Position numbers and translations under genes: made by a program
Shown here: positions 1 to 12,700 of the stretch, piece by piece
Layout of the letters: each line of letters begins with the position of its first letter
Numbering within the stretch: the stretch's first letter is position 1
Source of the DNA: Turnera subulata
Taxonomy: Eukaryota; Streptophyta; Magnoliopsida; Malpighiales; Passifloraceae
Direction of reading: 5' to 3'
DNA length: 64,000 nucleotides
Assembly: GCA_028386065.3 (NCBI GenBank)
Contig: JAKUCV010002480.1
Span: 129,312-193,311 of the forward strand
Notes under the pieces: generated by a model
What the model was told of the DNA's origin: nothing
Database searches by the model: none
The model's input: only the letters and a program-made list of their open reading frames with translations

Positions 1-745
1 TGCTTCTGCTGTGTGAGTGACTTAGTCAATGGATCTGCTACATTGTTCTCAAAAGGAACTTTGCACAGCCTGGCATCGCCTCTATCAATGATCTCTCTAA
101 TAAGATGATAGCGTCGGAGTATATGTTTGGATCTCTGGTGGTATCTAGGTTCTTGAGCCTGTGCAATTGTCCCACTGTTGTCACAATAGAGCTCAATCGG
201 ACTGTCAATACTAGGAACCACCCCAAGTTCAGTTACGAACTTCTTAATCCAAATAGCCTCTTTCGCCACATCTGAGGCGGCTATGTACTCAGCCTCAGTT
301 GTAGAGTCGGCAACTGTCTCTTGCTTTGTACTCTTCCAGCATACAGCACCACCTCCAAGACAAAACACATAACCTGACTGTGATCTAAAGTCATCCCTGT
401 CAGTTTGGAAGCTAGCATCTGTGTAATCCTTTACGACAAGCTCATCAACGCTTCCATATACAAGGAATGCATCCTTAGTCCTTCTCAAGTACTTAAGGAT
501 GTTCTTAACCGCTGCCCAGTGACTTTCACCGGGATCAGATTGGTATCTGCTTGTGACACTTAATGCATATGTGACATCCGGTCGAGTACATAGCATGGCA
601 TACATGATAGATCCTATTGCTGATGCATAAGGAATCTTACTCATCCGCTCTCTCTCCTTAGATGTTCTAAAACATTGATTCTTTGTGAGAGATACCCCGT
701 GTGAAATGGGCAAGAAACCTTTCTTGGAATCTTGCATGCTAAACC
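1..745 (-). pseudogene. copia RNase H domain (partial)
   Basis: Minus-strand translation gives the end of a copia polyprotein: a YASAIGSIMYAMLCTRPDV segment, then TEAEYIAAS and LYCDNSG, which carry RNase H acidic residues, then SKHILRRYHLIRE. The coding end lies outside the window. It belongs to the same decayed polyprotein as the reverse transcriptase that follows at higher coordinates. Confidence 0.85.
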
Positions 746-759
746 TCTTTAGCACCTTG

Positions 760-1410
760 TCAAAATATGTACTTTGACTTAGCCAAAAAAAGCCTTTTGG
801 ATATATCTCTATAGATCTTTATACCTAGCACGTAGGCAGCTTCTCCTAAGTCCTTTATTGAGAAATTCTTTCCTAACCAAGTCTTTACAGATCGGAATAT
901 CATTCTGAATGAGTAGAATGTCGTCAACATACAATAACAAGAAAACGATTGTGCTCCCACTAACCTTCTTGTAAACACATGGCTCATCTTCACTTTTAAT
1001 GAAACCAAACTGTTTGATTACTTCATCAAAATGAAGATTCCAACTCCTAGAAGCTTGCTTTAATCCATAAATGGGTCTTTGCAACTTGCATACCTTGTTA
1101 GTATTTTCTGGAGTGACAAAACCTTCAGGTTGTGTCATGTACACATCCTCTAAAAGATTTCCATTAAGGAAAGTGGTTTTGACATCCATTTGCCATATCT
1201 CATAATCATGGTATGCTGCTATAGCCAATAGAATCCGGATGGATTTAACCATGGCAACTGGTGAGAAAATTTCATCATAGTCAATACTATGAACTTACTT
1301 AAAACCTTTTGTAACCAATCGCCCTTTAAAGGTAATCACATTACCATCCATGTCGGTCTTTTTCTTAAAGACCCACTTGCACCCAATAGGTTTTATCCCT
1401 TCAGGTGGAT
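760..1410 (-). pseudogene. copia reverse transcriptase, frameshifted
   Basis: The frame at 809-1252 encodes WQMDVKTTFLNG, YGLKQASRSW and LLLYVDDILLI. The YVDD box is the metal-binding catalytic motif of copia reverse transcriptase. A frameshift near 870-900 moves the reading to the 760-1008 frame (NFSIKDLGEAAYVLGIKI). Upstream residues reaching about 1410 (GCKWVFKKKTDMDG) belong to the same domain but are separated by an in-frame stop. The domain is recognisable but cannot be expressed intact. Confidence 0.9.
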
Positions 1411-1474
1411 CAACCAAGGTCCATACCTTGTTTTCATACATGGATTCCATCTCCGAATTTATGGCTTATAGCCA

Positions 1475-2466
1475 CTACTTAGAGTCTGGACCCGTAATAG
1501 CCTGCTGATAGGAAGTGGGCTCATCCTCTTCTATGAGCATCACGTCTCCAGTATGAGTCATAAGAAATCCATATCTCTCAGGCTCATGCCGAATCCTATC
1601 AGACCTACGTAGTCCATGTGTTACAGGCACTGGTTTTTCACCCACAACTTCTTGTGGTTCCTGTCCTTGTTCCATCTGAGCCTCTATACCTCGAACTTCC
1701 TCGAGTTCTATTTTTCTCCCACTGATCTTTCTAGAAATAAATTCTCTTTCTAGAAAAATAGCAGTACGAGCAACAAACACTTTGTGCTCTGTGGGATTAT
1801 AGAAATAATATCCTTTAGTTTCCTTAGGATATCCAACAAAGAGGCACTTGATGGATTTAGGGCCGAGTTTATCTGATGCTTCTCGTCTCACGAAAGCCTC
1901 ACAACCCCAGATCCTCATAAAAGACAAATTGGGACGCTTCCCTATCCATATCTCATATGGTGTCTTTTCAACCGATTTAGATGGAACACGGTTAAGTGTA
2001 AAGGCAGCACTTAATAATGCATGTCCCCAAAATGAAGAAGGAAGGTCAGCTTGACTCATCATAGAACGAACCATGTCTAACAAAGTTTTATTCCTCCTTT
2101 CAGATACACCATTCCATTGAGGCGTACCCGGTGGAGTAAGTTGTGATACAATACCACATTGCTTTAGATGATCAAGAAAATCTCGGTCTAAGTATTCACC
2201 TCCTCGATCAGATCGAAGCATTTTAATACTCTTGCCGAGTTGATTTTGTACTTCACTCTTGAATTATTTGAACTTTTCAAAGGATTCTGACTTGTGTTTC
2301 ATAAGATACACATAGCCATATCTACTGTAATCATCAGTAAATGTAATGAAGTACTGAAAACCACCTCTAGCCTGTGTTGACATAGGTCCACATACATCAG
2401 AATGTATAAGACCTAACAAGTCCGAAGCTCTTTCACCTTTACCAGCAAAAGGAGCCTTCGTCATTT
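1475..2466 (-). pseudogene. copia integrase core and C-terminal region
   Basis: The segment at 2264-2466 encodes LGLIHSDVCGPM (first catalytic Asp) and TDDYSRYGYVY. After a stop and a short gap, the frame at 1475-2221 encodes SDRGGEY (second Asp) and NGVSERRNKTL (catalytic Glu), followed by the usual copia C-terminal stretch GCEAFVR and KCLFVGYPKETKGYYFYNP. All three DDE residues remain, but the frame is interrupted near 2222-2263 and again after residue DSK. The upstream zinc-binding part falls in the assembly gap. Confidence 0.9.
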
Positions 2467-2467
2467 T

Positions 2468-3337
2468 NNNNNNNNNNNNNNNNNNNNNNNNNNNNNNNNN
2501 NNNNNNNNNNNNNNNNNNNNNNNNNNNNNNNNNNNNNNNNNNNNNNNNNNNNNNNNNNNNNNNNNNNNNNNNNNNNNNNNNNNNNNNNNNNNNNNNNNNN
2601 NNNNNNNNNNNNNNNNNNNNNNNNNNNNNNNNNNNNNNNNNNNNNNNNNNNNNNNNNNNNNNNNNNNNNNNNNNNNNNNNNNNNNNNNNNNNNNNNNNNN
2701 NNNNNNNNNNNNNNNNNNNNNNNNNNNNNNNNNNNNNNNNNNNNNNNNNNNNNNNNNNNNNNNNNNNNNNNNNNNNNNNNNNNNNNNNNNNNNNNNNNNN
2801 NNNNNNNNNNNNNNNNNNNNNNNNNNNNNNNNNNNNNNNNNNNNNNNNNNNNNNNNNNNNNNNNNNNNNNNNNNNNNNNNNNNNNNNNNNNNNNNNNNNN
2901 NNNNNNNNNNNNNNNNNNNNNNNNNNNNNNNNNNNNNNNNNNNNNNNNNNNNNNNNNNNNNNNNNNNNNNNNNNNNNNNNNNNNNNNNNNNNNNNNNNNN
3001 NNNNNNNNNNNNNNNNNNNNNNNNNNNNNNNNNNNNNNNNNNNNNNNNNNNNNNNNNNNNNNNNNNNNNNNNNNNNNNNNNNNNNNNNNNNNNNNNNNNN
3101 NNNNNNNNNNNNNNNNNNNNNNNNNNNNNNNNNNNNNNNNNNNNNNNNNNNNNNNNNNNNNNNNNNNNNNNNNNNNNNNNNNNNNNNNNNNNNNNNNNNN
3201 NNNNNNNNNNNNNNNNNNNNNNNNNNNNNNNNNNNNNNNNNNNNNNNNNNNNNNNNNNNNNNNNNNNNNNNNNNNNNNNNNNNNNNNNNNNNNNNNNNNN
3301 NNNNNNNNNNNNNNNNNNNNNNNNNNNNNNNNNNNNN
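2468..3337. other. assembly gap of 870 N
   Basis: A run of N lies inside the copia polyprotein. It covers the region where the zinc knuckle, protease and N-terminal integrase should be. The gap length may be an estimate, so apparent reading-frame continuity across it means nothing. Confidence 1.
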
Positions 3338-3694
3338 CTTAGAGGTCTCATACCTCTCATGCCTAGCTTGCTCTTCAAAGAGCATTTTCAGGTGTTCGAT
3401 CATATCGAACGCACCCAAGTTCTCATGTTGCTTCTGAAGCTCAGAGTCCATGTTAACAAGCATAAGGCATGCAACATCCAATGCATCATCAACATGCTTC
3501 TTGTAAGCATCTCTTTCCGCCCTAGGAGCATTAGGCACCGGTTCATTTGGAACGGGCCCTTCAAGGACATACAACTTCTTTTCTTGTTTGAGGACTATCC
3601 GCAAATTGCGATGCCACTTTAGAAAGTTATTCCCATTCAGCTTTTCCTTCTTAAGGACAGATCGCAGAGATTGTGTACTAGTGTTTTGTGCCAT
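3338..3694 (-). CDS. copia gag N-terminal fragment
   Basis: The ORF starts MAQNTSTQSLRSVLKKEKLN and continues with GNNFLKWHRNLRIVLKQEKK and KHVDDALDVACLML, the usual N-terminal part of a plant copia gag (UBN2 type) that packages element RNA. The start is the first Met downstream of the leader in element sense. The rest of the protein runs into the assembly gap, so integrity cannot be judged. Confidence 0.85.
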
Positions 3695-4260
3695 GATAAC
3701 TCTACAACATTGATCAACTCACACAAATAAGAGTCACGTATAAAATCACTTAATAAGGAATTTTATTAAATGATGCTCCTACTACATAAATCAAGATAAT
3801 TATATGTAGGCCAAGATCCATATTTCACTACAAGATAAGTCAGCTTTGGCTGATCACTTTTATCATAGTTATTTAGGTAGACAACTCTTGTCAATTACAT
3901 CTCATGTAACTCTTGGATAGTTGAGTGAACAACACTTGTTCTTGTCTATCTCATAGACTTAGCTCAACTCCTTGCCTGTAAGTCCTCAATCCTATTGAGA
4001 TGACCTAGTTAAGTTCAACCCATAACAAGCAGTTCGGATATTACAATTATCCCGTCGCACCTTGCTAGGAAAAATATTGGCACCATGCTTTGGAAAAACC
4101 TACCAAGTATTGATCTAAGCAATGATGAGTGCTTATCATGGAAGGCAACACAAGAGGAACTTAATATTTATATCAATATATTATTCCTATACATCACATG
4201 CATGTTCTTGATAAATCATATATTGATGTTTTGTAAATTTGGAAACCAAAAATACATAAG

Positions 4261-4807
4261 AACATCGATGTCTAACATTGAACATCGATGTTGTGAGAAT
4301 CTGATTCTCCCAACTACTTGGAAGTGTTTAAGAACATCGATGTTTTACTCCTGAACATCGATGTCTGCCTCTTGAACAACGATGTTTAACTCTTAAACAT
4401 CGATGTTTGAGAATTCTGGAACTCGAAACCTTTTGGCAGAGCTCAAGAACATCGATGTTTAACTTGTCAACATCGATGTCTTGAAGTTCTGGAAGTTCAA
4501 GATTTCTGGCAGTAGTTTTAAACATCGATGTCTAACATTTAAACATCGATGTTTGAGAATTTGGAATCTCAAACTAATTTGGAAGTGCTCCAGAACATCG
4601 ATGTTTAACTCTTTAACATCGATGTTTGAGAGTTCTGCCAAGGCCACTTGTCATGAGAACATCGATGTTTGTCATACAGCATCGATGTTTCAAAATTCTG
4701 CCAAAACCAAAACATCGATGTTTGTCACACAACATCGATGTTTAGTAGGCTCGGCCAAGGCTAATCTTCATGGCAACATCGATGTTCGTCTAACCAACAT
4801 CGATGTT
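4261..4807 (-). repeat. 18-copy array of the palindrome AACATCGATGTT in the copia leader
   Basis: The 12-bp palindrome AACATCGATGTT (16 copies matching its core, two variants, at 4375 and 4678) starts at 4261, 4281, 4333, 4354, 4375, 4396, 4448, 4469, 4521, 4542, 4594, 4615, 4658, 4678, 4711, 4731, 4775 and 4796. Near spacing is 20-21 bp. Group-to-group spacing is mostly 52 bp, falling to 33-44 bp at the end nearest the LTR. The larger unit is therefore about 73 bp. The array lies between the gag start and the primer site, so it would be transcribed as untranslated leader. Confidence 0.95.
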
Positions 4808-5104
4808 TAGGCCCTGCTGTACTAGAACGACAATCGTTCCATACAAAAACCGACAATCGATTTTCCTTTTCGAACTCATTCGACTTACTGCCAAGAACAC
4901 CTTGATTGATATCTCATACCAATCAAGCATTCATTGTCAAAACACTTTTGACAAACACCAACCTAAACTTGTATCATGTATAGAAAATTGAAAATCAACA
5001 TATCACATATGCAAATGAATTCAGCATATCACATATACTATCATGTTTATGCTACATCACATATAACAAGATGAACATCTAATTCGGTTTAGCGTTTCAC
5101 AAGA

Positions 5105-5117
5105 GGCTCCGCTACCA
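5105..5117 (-). other. primer binding site of the copia element
   Basis: On the minus strand TGGTAGCGGAGCC begins one base inside the LTR end. It matches the initiator-Met tRNA complement TGGTATCAGAGCC at most positions, as expected for a plant LTR element. Confidence 0.75.
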
Positions 5118-5118
5118 C

Positions 5119-6631
5119 TGTAAGTAACCGGGCATGCAAACTTGACAATCAAAATGCAGCGGAAAGACCCGGTACTCATGGAGGATCCAAGTGAAGCTAA
5201 CTAAACGGAATAACAATTTTTCGTACCTTGCTTGGTTGAGGTCTTTCACCCAACTGTAGTGTAGAATCAGCAAGAACCTAACAAGAAATCCGGCTCCTCT
5301 ACGATATCCATACGAACAGTTGATGACTGCTAGCAACCGTCTCACGATCGCTAACCCGAGCACTCCCGAACCGTAGTGCTAGCTGCAGAATTTTCGAGAG
5401 CTAGAGACTAGAGAGTGTTTGATGTGTTTTTCTCAAGTGTGAAGAGTGTGTAAAGCCTTTCTTGGTCTGAAAATCTGATCAAACCTTCATCCTATTTATA
5501 CACACTTGAAATGCATAGTTTATTAAGTCATTGGCCAACGTAATCATGTCTTATCCTTCATGATTATGTTTCCACTATGTCTTAATGCTCCACTAAGCAT
5601 TAATTATATATATCATCATATATAGGAATACACATCATATGGCACTAATTCTGGTTCAATAATTCTGATAATTAGTGAACCAAAGCAGCCCAAAATGACC
5701 CGGTCCAACCAAGGTTCAACCATGGTCCACCTACTTGGTGGAACCACTGTCCAACCATGGTTCAACCACCTGCTCGAATCAACAGTTCTAAGTGTGTGAC
5801 CCTGTAGGCACTTGTAATGTTTGGCAATAATTGTAAAATCTCATTTTACAATTATAAACAATGAGCGATGTCTAGCAACACATCATTGCTACCCAAATGA
5901 CAAGATCAGTACTGATTCATTATGCCTCGGAACATGTCATCGTCCTTTCGTCCCATTATCAAGATCAAACACGAGACATGGAATACGTCAATCTCGTATA
6001 AGTTTAATATAAGTTTCTTGATCTCCGAGTTAACTGTGTAAAGCGGATACTAATGATATCACCATATCACATAATCCGAGCATGGCTATGAATTTACAGT
6101 TCAACTCTATCAAGAGGCCCAACTGATAATATACCTGTTATATGGGTTGGACGAATTCCATCTTGATCATACAAAACCCACTACACATTATATCATATAC
6201 CCAATGATTACACTAAGGTCTACTCAATTACGAATAGCCAAGAGTAATATCAAAGTATAAGACTCACATGTTGGGAACCTTGATGATCTCAGGTCTAAGG
6301 ACAATACATATAAAAACCACTAATGACAATCATATAACGTTCCATGTAGTGTTCTTATGTTGGGTCGGTCCAGTCCACAAGTTCTCTAACTTGTACCCGT
6401 ATGTAGAATTCATATCTCATATAATTCTCAACATACGCTAGTCTTAATTTATTATTACAACTCATCCATAATAATAATCGACTAGGGACATTTAAGAACA
6501 TAAAATATTCTAGGGTTATAAATATGTACAAGTGTTTATCTCATAAACATATTTATTGGAATAACCTTAATGTATTTACATGACTATGTACAATCTTCCA
6601 ATGATTGGCTTTTGGGCATATTACACTAACA
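5119..6631 (-). repeat. 5' LTR of the copia element (1513 bp)
   Basis: On the minus strand the LTR opens TGTTAGTGTAATATGCCC and closes ...CTTACA, so it has TG...CA ends. It is closely similar along its length to the solo LTR at 22457-24025. The primer site lies immediately inside it. Its outer flank cannot be compared with the other end of the element because that lies outside the window. Confidence 0.9.
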
Positions 6632-8900
6632 GACGCTAGCATCCAGCTCTCCAATTTACCACTACAACAACTATGACTAGTCTAGAACAGTTGTAAATGC
6701 TGAACTTAAGTTTCATCTCTAAGCGAGTTTCATTTTTAGGAATAAGAAACCCCAAATGAGATGACTGAGTAAACCCAAATGAGATGACCGGGTAAATGAG
6801 ACAAAAGGAACTTTGGGAAGAAAATTGTTATGTTTGAAAAGTTTCCCATATGGAAGCATTTCACCAAAAGTATATTTACATCAGCGTGGAAGTACTTGCA
6901 TGGAAGTACTTGGCATACAAAATTGTTGTTACGCAAGTACTAGAGTTACAGTATCATCTTTTATGAACTACTCAGTTCAGCTATGACATCAGGGCAAACA
7001 TTTTCTCTGCAGGGGATTGTCAAACACCCATTGGATGATCGAAACCAAATGCCTCGTCACCTTTACTCAGCAAATCTTGAAATGCAGGATCACCACAAAA
7101 TGGTGGCAAAATGGGTAGATTTCTATTTATCCATTTATGATGACCCAACAAAGTATTTAAGATCAGTTCATACTTATTGACTCATATATAATGTTGGTAT
7201 CTACTTTCTTAGTTTGTATTTCAGATTTTTGAAACCAGTACTCTATTTAATCCAACCCAGACCAACCTGGCCCAAATTTACTCAATTTCTTTTTTTTCCC
7301 CCTAAAATAATGAAATGGGAAAAAAATTATATTTAATCCGACCCAGACCATATGAGACCAACCCGGCCCAAATTGACTCAATTTCTTTTTTTTTTCCTAA
7401 AATAATGAATTGGAAAAAAAAAATTATGCATGACTAATATTATCCATTATTCATCTAGTATTCATTATCCATTATTCGTTTTTGGTAGGATGCGGAGTCC
7501 CATCTCGTAGTCCAATGATATCTAAATGTCAAAGGACACAAGCAACATACAACCATATCTGAAACAAAGATTATCAAGAAGCTCTTGTTCAGTTGACCGT
7601 TTTGTCTTTCCAGTTTCCACAATATCAAGAGTTTGAACTCTCAACCTTCCCTGCAAGAAGGATCCACGCACAATTCAATATATAAACAACGGAAGATAGG
7701 AAATTACCTTTAATATAATATGATGGCTTCTCAATGTGCTACTTTCCTAGATCACGTGACAAACCAATATAAGACTTGACCAGAGAGTGAAACATAAAGG
7801 TGTTATTAGGCTTCTGAAAGCAAACTTGTTAAGGTGGTCATTTAGAACACACAAATTTTTACAACATAATTTTAGCGCCAAATTGCATGAAAAACAAAAT
7901 TGCTTCAGAAACCAGAAAAATGTAAGACAAAGTGTTTGCTTTTGATCGCAATGAACAATTAGCTAAAGAGCACTGTTGAAAGATGGTTGAGCAAAGTCCT
8001 GTCAATCCACTGATCGTATAGCTTAAACGAGATGGAAGCAAATTGAGCCAAAAAGCTAACCCAAGAATGACAAGCTGCGTATGCTTGACAACCAATGTGT
8101 AATTGGCCTTCATAGCATTTGATGAGCAATGGTTTTTTAGCCATAAATACTCATTAATTGGCCTTCATAGCATTTGATGAGCAATGGTTTTTTAGCCATA
8201 AATACTCATTGATAAGGCAAGAAAATTTCTCATATTCAAAAAATGTGAGCTTTAATTGCCATTAAATATTCCGCAGTTACCAAGTCAGTTACTAAACTCT
8301 TCCTTAAATTATGGAGGCTCTTAATTAATGCTCCATTCATCAAAAACTCCTAAAAAAGGATGCAAAGAAGAGTTAAACACACACCATATTCTTTCTGGAG
8401 AAAATTCTACTCTCCACAAAGAAATTCTCTCAAGAGAATACAATAGAGAAAAATCTCCTTTGCTAACTTAGGCATCGGAGGCTCTCCCGGGGTCACAACC
8501 CTGGACTTCTCTAGGTCCTTTTTATTAGTCTTGCAGGTGCTCCAGGTATAGAGATCAGGTCCTCAGGATATCAAGATCAAGCCAAAGAGTCAGACAATCA
8601 AGCCCAAAGAATTTACATCCATACCTTAGTAAAAAATCTATTTTTTACAGCATTTATTCTTTACCGACCAAACTATACAGGAAGTTTAGAGGACTAATAA
8701 CATTGTTCATTTCATGAAACACCAAAATAACTTCCAAATTTACAAGGTCCACACATTGTAGAGATTTTACCCCTGTCTAATAAAAAGAAAGTATACTATA
8801 AACTGATAAAGAGTTATTCTCAAGGTGTTGTATTGTCCGTATATGTATTGGAGTCAATTCTGAAGGTGTATCCAAGCATATGCAAGTGATATAGTTAAGA
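6632..8900. other. intergenic DNA, no supported gene
   Basis: The stretch is AT-rich with no conserved coding frame. It holds a diverged tandem duplication of about 90 bp (7244-7427), an exact 55-bp tandem duplication (8101-8210), and a segment at about 8440-8620 with wording like a decayed LTR (a CGGAGGCTCTCCCGGGGTCA stretch). A similar decayed segment recurs at about 41,050-41,180. Confidence 0.6.
8101..8210. repeat. exact 55-bp tandem duplication
   Basis: Two identical, adjacent 55-bp units starting AATTGGCCTTCATAGC lie at 8101-8155 and 8156-8210. Perfect identity points to a recent duplication. Confidence 0.95.
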
Positions 8901-9231
8901 CAGGGGCGGATCCAGAAAGGGGAGCCCAATTTATATATTTATTAGGCTTTTTAGGATTTTTATTGGGGTAAAGCAAAAAAATGGCATAAATGCGGATCCT
9001 AGGAGTCGAACCATTGATTTTTTGAAAGAGTTAAGGTAGGATTTTATTTGGTTGGAGCAAAAAACATGGCCTAAATGCGAAATCAATGATTAAAACCATC
9101 AACCTCCTAACGAATTGGGGAGGCCAAACCACTAAACTAAGACATATGTTATGATTTTTTTTTGATAATGATATATAAGAAATAAATCCTAAGGGGGCTT
9201 AGCCCCTGCTTGCCCCTGGATCCGCCTCTGG
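8901..9231. mobile_element. hAT-type MITE
   Basis: The element is bounded by terminal inverted repeats CAGGGGCGGATCCAG (8901-8915) and CTGGATCCGCCTCTG (9217-9231). It is flanked by near-identical 8-bp duplications, AGTTAAGA at 8893-8900 and GGTTAAGA at 9232-9239. An 8-bp duplication with CAGGGGCGG-type ends fits non-autonomous hAT elements. There is no transposase frame inside its 331 bp. Confidence 0.85.
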
Positions 9232-9785
9232 GTTAAGAAATTTACCTATGAGATGATTTTCCAAATTGCTTATTGGCATATACTCAAAAACATGTTGGTG
9301 ATCAAGGTGACAAAATTGGGATGGTATAATAATCTCGACATGAGATCCTCCACTATAAATGCTCATCTCCTAAGAGTGCGAACTTTTAAACCCAAAGCAA
9401 AATAAGTTGACAGCAAATGAAAAGCTTTAGTTCACATTTACAAATAATTTGGTTTGAAATCTTTTAAATAATTAAGAATTTTTATCATAGTTAACTAGTC
9501 TTGATTACAACATATTATTTTGTATAATTAAAATTATAAATTCAAAAATTTTAAGTGTTAAATATTGTTTCTAGCATTGCTATTCTAGCAATAATTTTAT
9601 CCTCTAATATCTAACACTTACAGCAAGGAGCGGGCTTTACCTTTGTATACATCCATATTAAGTCAGGGGCATGACTCCAATACCTATCTAGAAAAGTCAT
9701 CATCTATCCGGGACTGTTCGTTTGTTCCGTCAAATCCACTGTGACCGTAATATCCAAAAATGCACTAAATTTGATTGATTCAACG
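9232..9785. other. intergenic DNA, no supported gene
   Basis: AT-rich sequence between the hAT MITE and the solo LTR. I see no coding frame or repeat boundary in it. Confidence 0.6.
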
Positions 9786-12700
9786 TGAGACGCCCCGACC
9801 CGTATTTACCGTACACAGTAAACCCGTGCCGGAACTGTGACGACCCATCCCAACAAAGCCCAACATGGCTGCGTATAACACAATAAACTGGCCAACGGCC
9901 CAATATCAAAAACTGTAAACCGGCCCTTCGGCCCAACATAGAACTCGTCACCCGAACCCCGGGGACATCAACATTAACCAACCATCCGGCCCAAAGGCCC
10001 AAATACCACAAGTACACAACAGAAGTCCTAACGATATGCACAGCGGAAGACTTATGACTCACATGACATCATATGCAAAACCCAATGCGACTAATGGATC
10101 CGAGTCCTGTCCGAGGGTACGCATCAGCTTGCCCCGTACGTTCCTGCACTACAAACAACTCATCCTACGGGATGCAACCCCGCAGGCGAGGGGTGAGTCC
10201 GAAGTGCTCACCGACGAAAGATAAACAGTGATATATAATCAACCGTAACACTTTTGAAGTAAAACAACCATCAAACAGATGAAACTACACACACAACACG
10301 ACAAAGGAATCTAAATCAAACAACACATCAAGGAATCTAACACAACCGACACGTCAAAGGAATCTCACTAAATCACATCAAAGCCAAGACCAAAAGATTA
10401 CTTATTAGTTTTTACTACCAATTTTATCATCCGGGCCCTGTCACTGGACAAGCTAGGGTCGTACCTGGTTATTAACTAATTCTGGATGCCAGGCCCCACC
10501 ACAATCCGGGATCAACATCCTCATATCACAAATCCGGGATCAACATCCCAATATCTCAAATCCGGGATCAACATCCCAATATCACAAATCCGGGATCAAC
10601 ATCCCAATATCACAAATCCGGGGTCAACACCCCAACCAACAAACCCTCTGGCAAGACACCACAGAACTAGTCTCTAACCATCTAGTCGTACCACTACTTT
10701 CCAAGTGACAATTATATCATCATCTCACTTTCAGTTTCAGTTCCGTTTCCAATACTCATTATTCTTTTCCCAATTATCCACATTGACCAGTTCATCATTA
10801 TCCTCTACACAATATCACAAATCCAATAACACATTCTAACATCAACAACAACAACATCACAGCAGTCATAATCATCACAGATTATTTCTCAAGCTCAACC
10901 AATCAGCAATTCATATCACCAATTACACACAATTAACAGTACAACAATTATTCACAATATCCACATGATCAATCCACACAGCCCAGCAACAGCAACAACA
11001 TTCATGGCAATTAAATAACTAACAAGGATCATTTCAACGGTTCTATCAAACAACAAAGCATACACAGTATTACGGGCACATATCAAGGTTTATCCATCCT
11101 CACCTGGTATGTCTCTGAAACTGCTATCCAGTCAAATCCCGATACCCTATACGTGCATATAGGAACACAATAATCACTTATAATGCACCAACAAGATGTT
11201 TATGCATGATACCAGTTTAGAAATCGTTACACGGCTTGCCTTATATCCAATTTCTTTATTATGAAATTAACCTTTATTCATTATACCGTTTATACTTAAT
11301 TTCAAATTAAAGACTGAAACCGAGTTTCCTATCGATACTCTGATTATACTTAATTTTTAAATTAAAACCAAAACCGAACGTTCAGCCCGATATCTCGGCC
11401 TTCTAGCCCTTTGTCGATAAGGGAAAAACATAAACATATTAAAAATACATGTATATATACGTATATTTATACATAATCGATACTAGATTATACGTATATA
11501 TAGTGTGACCATATTTATACATATATAGTAGGTAATTCCCATTTTTTCCATATATATATTTATGTGATAAATAAAATTGTAACTTCTTTATTTAGCTAAA
11601 CATAATTTAGTAGGTTATATATATATAGTCATTTATATGTATGTGTTTATAATTTATAGATAGTCATATATATGTTTTTAGTTTACATTTGACAACTAAA
11701 TCAAGCTAATAAGTATTTTTGGGCCTTTAATTATTAACAGTCCAAGTATGAATTAAATAAACCGGATTCCTATAGGTCTTTCTAATAGCCCAACAAGAAA
11801 TAAAATTATAAATTGAATTACAAAACATAAATGGAATTAAGGGTTAATATTTGATTAATTAAATTAAATGTTTATTTTAATTAAAACAATTAAGAGTCCG
11901 GGTTCATTAACGTTCTTAGTCCGTTAGAATGTATTCGTCCCGAGAACATGGGCTTGCACAATCGGCCCGTTTCCGAGCCTAACTTGTAATCCGCCCAAAC
12001 CCGAGCTCAACAATGCATACGGTCCAAGGAATTACCCAAAGTTCGGTTTCCGGGCTCGCTAATTCCCGGGACTCGCCGGAAACTCGCCGGATTCCGGCAG
12101 TCACTGTTCATGGCAGTCCTCAATACACTCCACGTCCCTTTTACCGTTTATCATCCAACAACATCCAACCTGCCGTACAGAGCCACCAATGGAAAAACAA
12201 ATCAACAGCACCATCACAGCCCACACTCACCACCCCGGCAGCCCTCCAAATTCACCGTCCCCAAACAAACAACCAACAACCAAATCAACTCACAACTCAA
12301 ACAATAAAGACAGAAATGAGAAGTGGAGAAGCTCGACCAGGAACTCACCCAGCGCTGCGACGTCTCCGTCGTCGTTCATTGGGGGTGGCGACACGCGCCA
12401 CTGGTCATGCGAGAAGGGGAAAGTGTCAGATCGGCGCCGCGGGAACAGGGGAAGGGGAAGAGGAGGCGTGACAGTGGCACGCGTTGCAGGAAAAGAGGGA
12501 GAAGAGGGGAGCAGATCGGCGGCGGTGCAGGGAGGAGGAGTGGTTGCGGGCGGCGGTGTGTGCAGAGGTGGTGTCGAGCTCTTCCCGGTGGCCGTGGCGT
12601 CCTCTGTGTGCTCTCCAGTGGCTGTGAGCGAGGCGGAGATCGGAGGCAGAGGCGGCGACGCCTTGCGGCAAGGAGAAACGATGAGGAGGCGGTTTGGGAA

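Larger units (their letters stand above)
1..6631 (-). mobile_element. Ty1/copia LTR retrotransposon, decayed, truncated by the window edge
   Basis: In minus-strand order the element shows a 5' LTR (5119-6631), a primer binding site, a long leader with a palindrome array, gag, an assembly gap, integrase, reverse transcriptase and RNase H. The 3' LTR lies beyond position 1. Domain order integrase before reverse transcriptase identifies Ty1/copia. RNase H wording resembles the Angela/Ikeros-type lineages, but that assignment is from memory. Several stops and frameshifts show the copy is not autonomous. A solo LTR of the same family lies at 22457-24025. Confidence 0.95.

Noticed and set aside
4261..4810. 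Regular repeats with spacers that resemble a CRISPR array, and several open frames across them
   Set aside because: The repeat is a 12-bp palindrome with related spacers inside a plant retroelement leader. The frames (TSMF/HRCS-type repeats) come from translating the repeat.
6983..7180. 65-codon plus frame starting MTSGQTFSLQ
   Set aside because: It looks protein-like but has no recognised family, no splice context and no neighbours supporting a gene.
8440..8620. Decayed LTR-like segment, with a related one at about 41050-41180
   Set aside because: The wording resembles plant LTR promoter regions, but no ends, target duplications or internal sequence could be found, so it is not listed as an element.
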